Part shown: in pieces, positions 59,501-64,000 of the stretch
Layout: every line of letters begins with the position of its first letter
Position numbering within the stretch: the first letter of the stretch is position 1
Source of the DNA: Amphirosellinia nigrospora
Lineage: Eukaryota > Ascomycota > Sordariomycetes > Xylariales > Xylariaceae
Assembly: GCA_004123355.1 (NCBI GenBank)
Contig: SCHM01000004.1
Span: forward strand, 434,001-498,000
Length of the DNA: 64,000 nucleotides
Reading direction: 5' to 3'
Program-made: the position numbers and the translations under genes
Notes under the pieces: model-generated
Seen by the model: only the letters and a program-made list of their open reading frames with translations
Database searches by the model: none
What the model was told of the DNA's origin: nothing

Positions 59501-61336
59501 AAGTTTTTTAAGCTAATAATAAACTATTTTAAAGCTTATTTATAAAATATTATTTTAAAAAAAATATATATTATTAAAATCTACTTTTATTTTAAAATAG
59601 TATAAAAAGCTTAATTTATATTTATTAAAAATTATTTTAAATAAACAAAATATACTTATTTATAAAACTACTAAAAAATAAAAACCTAAAAAAAATGCTT
59701 AAAAGCTTAATTTTAAATAAATTAGTTTTTAATTATATATAAATATATATATATAAATTTAATAAATATAAATATTATAATAAATATAAAGCTTGGCTAA
59801 TAATATATAAAATTAAAAACTAAGCTATAATAAAAAAATATTTATATAATATTTTAATAAAAAATCGTTTAAAACTTTAATAATAATTACTACTAAATTC
59901 GATCTTGAACTTAAATAATATATATAAATACTTTTATTAACGTAAAATTTATTAAAAAGTTTATATATATACTTTTTAGCTATAAAAAGTAAATATTATA
60001 GTTAAACTATTATAAGCTTTTTATAGCTTATAAAAATTTTTTATTATAGCAAAAAAAGCTTTCGAAATTATTAAATAAAATTAGTTTTAAACTAATATTT
60101 TATAAACTTTACTATTTTTAAAAAATAAATATTTATTTTTATTTATATTAATATATAATAGTTATATATATTTTTAAAAGCTTTAAATTAACTATATAAT
60201 AATTATTATTAAAATCCCGGTATAAATTAACTAAAAAAAAAACTTATAATAGTTTTTAAAAATAAAATAATCTAAAATAAACAAAAATAACTATTATATT
60301 ATTTTAAACTTTTTATATCGAAAAATCGCTAAGCTTTAAAATATAAATATATGTATATATTATTACTTTAATAAAAGCAAATAAACTATTTTATATAAAA
60401 AAATAGTTTTATTTTTAAGTATATAATAATATTAATAAAAAATAAGTTTAATTTTAATATAGCTATTATTATACGCTTAAATATAATATTTATTATTTAA
60501 GCTATTATAGTTTAATTATAATTTTTTTTTAAATATTATAAAGCTATAAATAAAGTATTTTATATTTATTATTTATATAGTATTATATATTATAATTCGG
60601 CGATAAAAATAATTTATAATAGCTAATAATATATTATTTGCTAATACATTAATAAAAAAGCTTTTAAAGCTATATTATAAAGCTTTTTAATAGGACTATA
60701 AGTTAAAAAACTAATAAATAAATATAATTATAATATTTATTATAAAAGCTAAATTATTAATGTTAGCTTAAACTATTAAAAAACTATATATATTAATAAA
60801 CTTATTATTAAGCTTAATATAACTTTATATTTTATATATTTAAATTTAATATAATAATTAATAAACTATAAAATTAGTTATTAAAAATTAGCCTTTTATA
60901 TATTAAACTATAATATATTAATATTTATAACTACTAGTTATATTAAAAAATTAAAAATAAAACTTTAATAATAATATATATTTATTAGTAAAATAATCGC
61001 TAATAACTTTATTAAAGCTTTATTTATTTAATAATAAATAATATTTTTTTAATAATTAAAGCTAGCTAAACTATTTATTAAACTAATAATATTAGCAAAC
61101 TAATTATTTATATTAAAAAAAATCGAAAATTAATTAATAAATAGAAAATTAGCCGAATAAACTATAAATTAATTATATTTTATTTTTTATTTACTAAATA
61201 TTAAATTTAAATTATAAACGTTTATAATATAAATAAAATTAATTAATTTTTATTTAAAGCTTTAAAAGTTATTATATATAATTTAAAAAAAAAAAAAAAT
61301 AACTACTTAAAAAGCTTGTAATTTTGTTATTTAAAT

Positions 61337-61360
61337 AGCCGGAGCTTAATCCTAACCGGC

Positions 61361-61411
<51 letters not shown>

Positions 61412-61412
61412 T
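61337..61412. repeat. Hairpin plus 48-nt poly-T tract
   Basis: An AGCCGG..CCGGCT stem (61337-61342 with 61356-61361, 13-nt loop) is followed at once by a T run from 61365 to 61412 broken by a single C at 61392. The sequence to the right (about 61430-62110) keeps more C and G than that to the left, suggesting a different origin. Confidence 0.75.
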
Positions 61413-62559
61413 GCTGCTCTAAAAAGCTCTAATAAAATACGTACCGTAATATATAAACAGCAAACTAGCGTATAAGCTTAACAAAAAATATATAATAAAA
61501 ATAATAATAATAATAATAGTACGTTTAATTAAAATATCGCGCAAAATATAAAAAGCTTGCTTAATATTTTTAGAACTAATTACTATTAACAAGCTATTAA
61601 TTATTAAAACAAAAAATTATTTATAGCTTTTTAAACGTGCTTAAAAATATAACGCTAATAACGCGCTTTATTATTAATTATTTTTATATAGTTATTATTA
61701 AAATAACTTATAAAAACGCTTTTAATATATTAAAAGTATAAAGTTTTATAATAAACTAATAAACATTTTTTAGCTAAAAGTATAAAAAAAAATAACGTAA
61801 TAATAATAATATATTATTTTTATAACTATAAATAATAAATTAAACTATACTAATAGTATAAAAAAGCAGCTATAATAGTAGTAGCACACAATAATAATAA
61901 ACGAACGCCTTAATAAAGCTAAAATAAACTAACATTATTTAGATTATTTGCTTAGCTAAATTAATAAAAATACTAAAGAATTTAACGTTAAGCTAATAAC
62001 CTTAAAATATAGTTATAATAATAATAGCTAAAGCTTAATAAGCAATATATAAAAGCAATAATAATAAAACTTATAAACGTTATATATTTGTATAACTTAG
62101 ATCGGCTGGCTAAAATAAACTAAAAATAGTAGGGGTAATAAATAAGAATATTTTTTTCGCCCAAAAATAAAAATAAAAAAAATAAAAATAAACTATTAAA
62201 CTATTTAACAATAAATTATACGAATATATAAATAGTACTTATAAAAAAATAATAGTATAATATAAGTTTTTATTATATATTAATAACTAAACATATACTA
62301 ATATTAAGCTTAATAGCTACTAATATTACGCGTATTATTAAAAATAACTTAAATATATATTAAAAGTTTATAATTATTTAATTAAACTATATATAAATTA
62401 ATATTAATTTCAGCTATCGTTTAAAAAGTACGTATATATAAGTACGTATAACTATTTACTTATAAATTTTAAAACTATAATAACTAAAAAACAAAAAAAA
62501 AAAAAAAGCAACTAATATTTATATAAATAAATTAACTATTATTTATATAATTATTTATA

Positions 62560-62935
62560 CTTATTTAATTATATAGTAATAATTAGCTTTATAATATTTA
62601 TATTAAATATAGATTATAAGCATTTATTATTATAGTACGTTAATAAACGATTTATTTATTATATTTATATAGATTATACGCTTATTAACTAAAACCTAAA
62701 AAAAGCAACTAAATTTACCTTAAAAAATATATTAAATTATATATTAACTATAATTTATTTATATATTATTAAATAAATTACTTGGTTATTTACTTAATAT
62801 ATATAATAATACTAAGGCTTAACTAATAGCTAGTTTCCGTTAAGTACTTTATACTAAAAATGCCTTAATTAAGCTTGGCAATAATATATAATAAATTAAT
62901 ATATACATATTACTAAATCTAATACCTTTTTATCA
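62560..62935. repeat. 3' (right) LTR, fully RIP-mutated
   Basis: Matches the left copy over 62732-62935 and, more weakly, over 62660-62730. The left boundary at about 62560 is set only by the length of the other copy and is uncertain. Confidence 0.55.
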
Positions 62936-64000
62936 CTTAATATAAACTTAATACTATATTATCCTTAGTAAAGCTTACTAGCTAATTTATAAAAAATAAA
63001 TAAAAAAGCTTTAAAACGTAAAAATTTAAAACGTAAGAATTTTTATACTAATAATTATAAAAATATATTAAATACTAGTAATAATAACTATTAGTTAAAA
63101 ATAACTTAAAATAAAATACGTAAAAAATTATCCCTTAAATTAATATAAAATTAATATATTTTCTAATATATTTTTTAAATATAATAAATATTTACCTTAA
63201 ACTACTTTAAAAATTATACTTGCCCGTTATAGCTTTTATTTAAAATTTATTTAGCTTTATTATTAATATTAAAATTTTACTAAATAATAATTACTTTTTT
63301 TTTTAGATTTTTTATTTACTAATAATATAAACAATAATTTTAGCCTACTAGCAATAATAATATATATAAATAATATAATTAATATATAGTTATATAAAAT
63401 ATTTTATATAATTAAAGTAAATATTATTAAATTAAATCGGCGAAATATATAGCTATAAAATAAAATAATATAAAAAATAACTAAATTATAGTTTTAATAT
63501 AAAACTTAGCTAAAACTTCGGAAAAAATTTAAATATTTAAAAAATATACTGTTTTATTAAATAATAAAATAAAAATTAATAATTTTATAAAATTCAATAA
63601 AAAAAAAAAAACTAAATAAAATAATAGATTTAATTTAAAGCTTAAAAAACTATTTACGAACTAAAATTATAAATAAAAAAAAAAATATATTATAATTATA
63701 ACCGTATATTATATATTATATTTAAGCTAAAAAAATCGGCATAATTAATAATTAAACCTTATTTTATATAAATATATAAAAACTTTAATAATAATATAAA
63801 TTAAGCTTAATATATAATTAATAACTTTTTTAAAAGTTTAGAAAAAATATATAATATGATTAATAAAGTTATATATATAACGAAAAAAATAAATAGATTA
63901 TTTTAAAAAGCTAGCTTTTAATATTTTTTTAGTTAATTTTATACGTTTAATAAAAAACTTTTATATAAATAGTTACAGATCTACAGGCTCTAGTGGCTGT

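Larger units (their letters stand above)
55545..62935. mobile_element. RIP-decayed LTR retrotransposon (direct terminal repeats)
   Basis: Two direct repeats about 7.0 kb apart frame this segment. The best conserved part, 55713-55915 versus 62732-62935, includes ATTAAATAAAT then YACYYGGTTATTTA, TTTATACTAAAAA and CCTTAATTAAGCTT in the same order and orientation. Most differences are C/T or G/A, as RIP produces. The size fits a Gypsy or Copia element, but all coding capacity is gone, so the superfamily, strand and target duplication cannot be read. An alternative is two copies of an unrelated short repeat flanking mixed junk, which I think less likely given the spacing. Confidence 0.65.
54905..64000. 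other. AT-rich, RIP-mutated block (repeat-derived)
   Basis: From about 54905 to the window end the sequence is almost entirely A and T. The remaining C mostly stands in CT or CG context (AGCT, ACTT), while CA and TG are scarce and TA dominates. That is the footprint of CpA-to-TpA mutation on both strands, as in RIP. No open protein frame survives. It contains an LTR pair, a tandem repeat and a poly-T tract (listed separately). At the last 30 bp (ACAGATCTACAGGCTCTAGT) normal composition returns, so the block edge may be at the window end. Confidence 0.9.

Noticed and set aside
1-64000. tRNA, rRNA or CRISPR features
   Set aside because: No cloverleaf with a GTTCRANNC-type arm, no rRNA-like stretch and no regular repeat-spacer array was recognised by eye. 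A tRNAscan or Infernal run would be decisive.
54905-64000. Centromere or mitochondrial insertion as the source of the AT block
   Set aside because: The bias is specifically CpA/TpG loss with LTR-like direct repeats, which fits RIPped transposon DNA; no mitochondrial gene is recognisable. A RIPped pericentromeric location is not excluded.

Overview
This window is nuclear DNA of a filamentous ascomycete (Pezizomycotina; Sordariomycetes is my best guess). The basis is intron-rich genes with short GT..CTAAC..AG introns (47-248 nt), protein families that are fungal or fungal-type (Rax2, Lcl3, Yvc1, Pkr1, Arp9, Ysc84-like SYLF), and a terminal block of about 9 kb that is almost pure A+T with the CpA-depleted, TpA-rich look of repeat-induced point mutation (RIP).

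Layout. 1-4.65 kb: SF3b1 splicing factor (-). 5.6-9.4 kb: Rax2 polarity protein (-). 12.6-13.5 kb: Lcl3 nuclease (-). 14.3-17.0 kb: vacuolar TRP channel Yvc1 (+). 17.8-18.1 kb: small Cys/His protein (+). 18.6-19.4 kb: Mtq2 methyltransferase (+). 20.0-20.5 kb: SmD1 (-). 21.4-21.9 kb: Pkr1 (-). 23.7-26.6 and 28.3-29.7 kb: two F-box-like proteins (+). 29.7-36.0 kb: a gene desert with low-complexity tracts. 36.0-38.2 kb: SYLF/Ysc84-like protein (+). 38.9-41.8 kb: Arp9, preceded by an unresolved upstream exon set (+). 44.3-45.9 kb: PD-(D/E)XK-like protein (-). 46.5-48.4 kb: eIF3d (+). 49.1-50.1 kb: ribulose-phosphate 3-epimerase (+). 50.4-52.4 kb: class V aminotransferase (-). 52.7-54.9 kb: CorA-like membrane protein (-). 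54.9-64.0 kb: AT-rich RIP block holding a decayed LTR element.

Functionally this is mostly a housekeeping neighbourhood: splicing (SF3b1, SmD1), translation (eIF3d, Mtq2), chromatin remodelling (Arp9), vacuole and membrane biology (Yvc1, Pkr1), polarity and actin (Rax2, SYLF), and the pentose phosphate pathway (Rpe1). There is no operon or biosynthetic cluster logic. The last 20 kb grades into accessory content (PD-(D/E)XK-like and CorA-like proteins) next to the RIP block.

One property governs the whole annotation. Almost every conserved gene carries several one-base deletions, mostly in short G/C/A/T runs. Restoring one base at each site gives reading frames divisible by three with the predicted introns (checked for SF3b1, Rax2, Lcl3, Yvc1, Mtq2, SmD1, both F-box genes, SYLF, Arp9, Rpe1). 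Pkr1 and eIF3d are already intact. I read this as consensus error in an unpolished assembly, not biology, so the genes are called as functional CDS with frame breaks noted. I did not find a convincing new biological system. The best leads are the un-RIPped hairpin patch in the 5' LTR, the active-site-deviant PD-(D/E)XK-like protein and the 6 kb gene desert.
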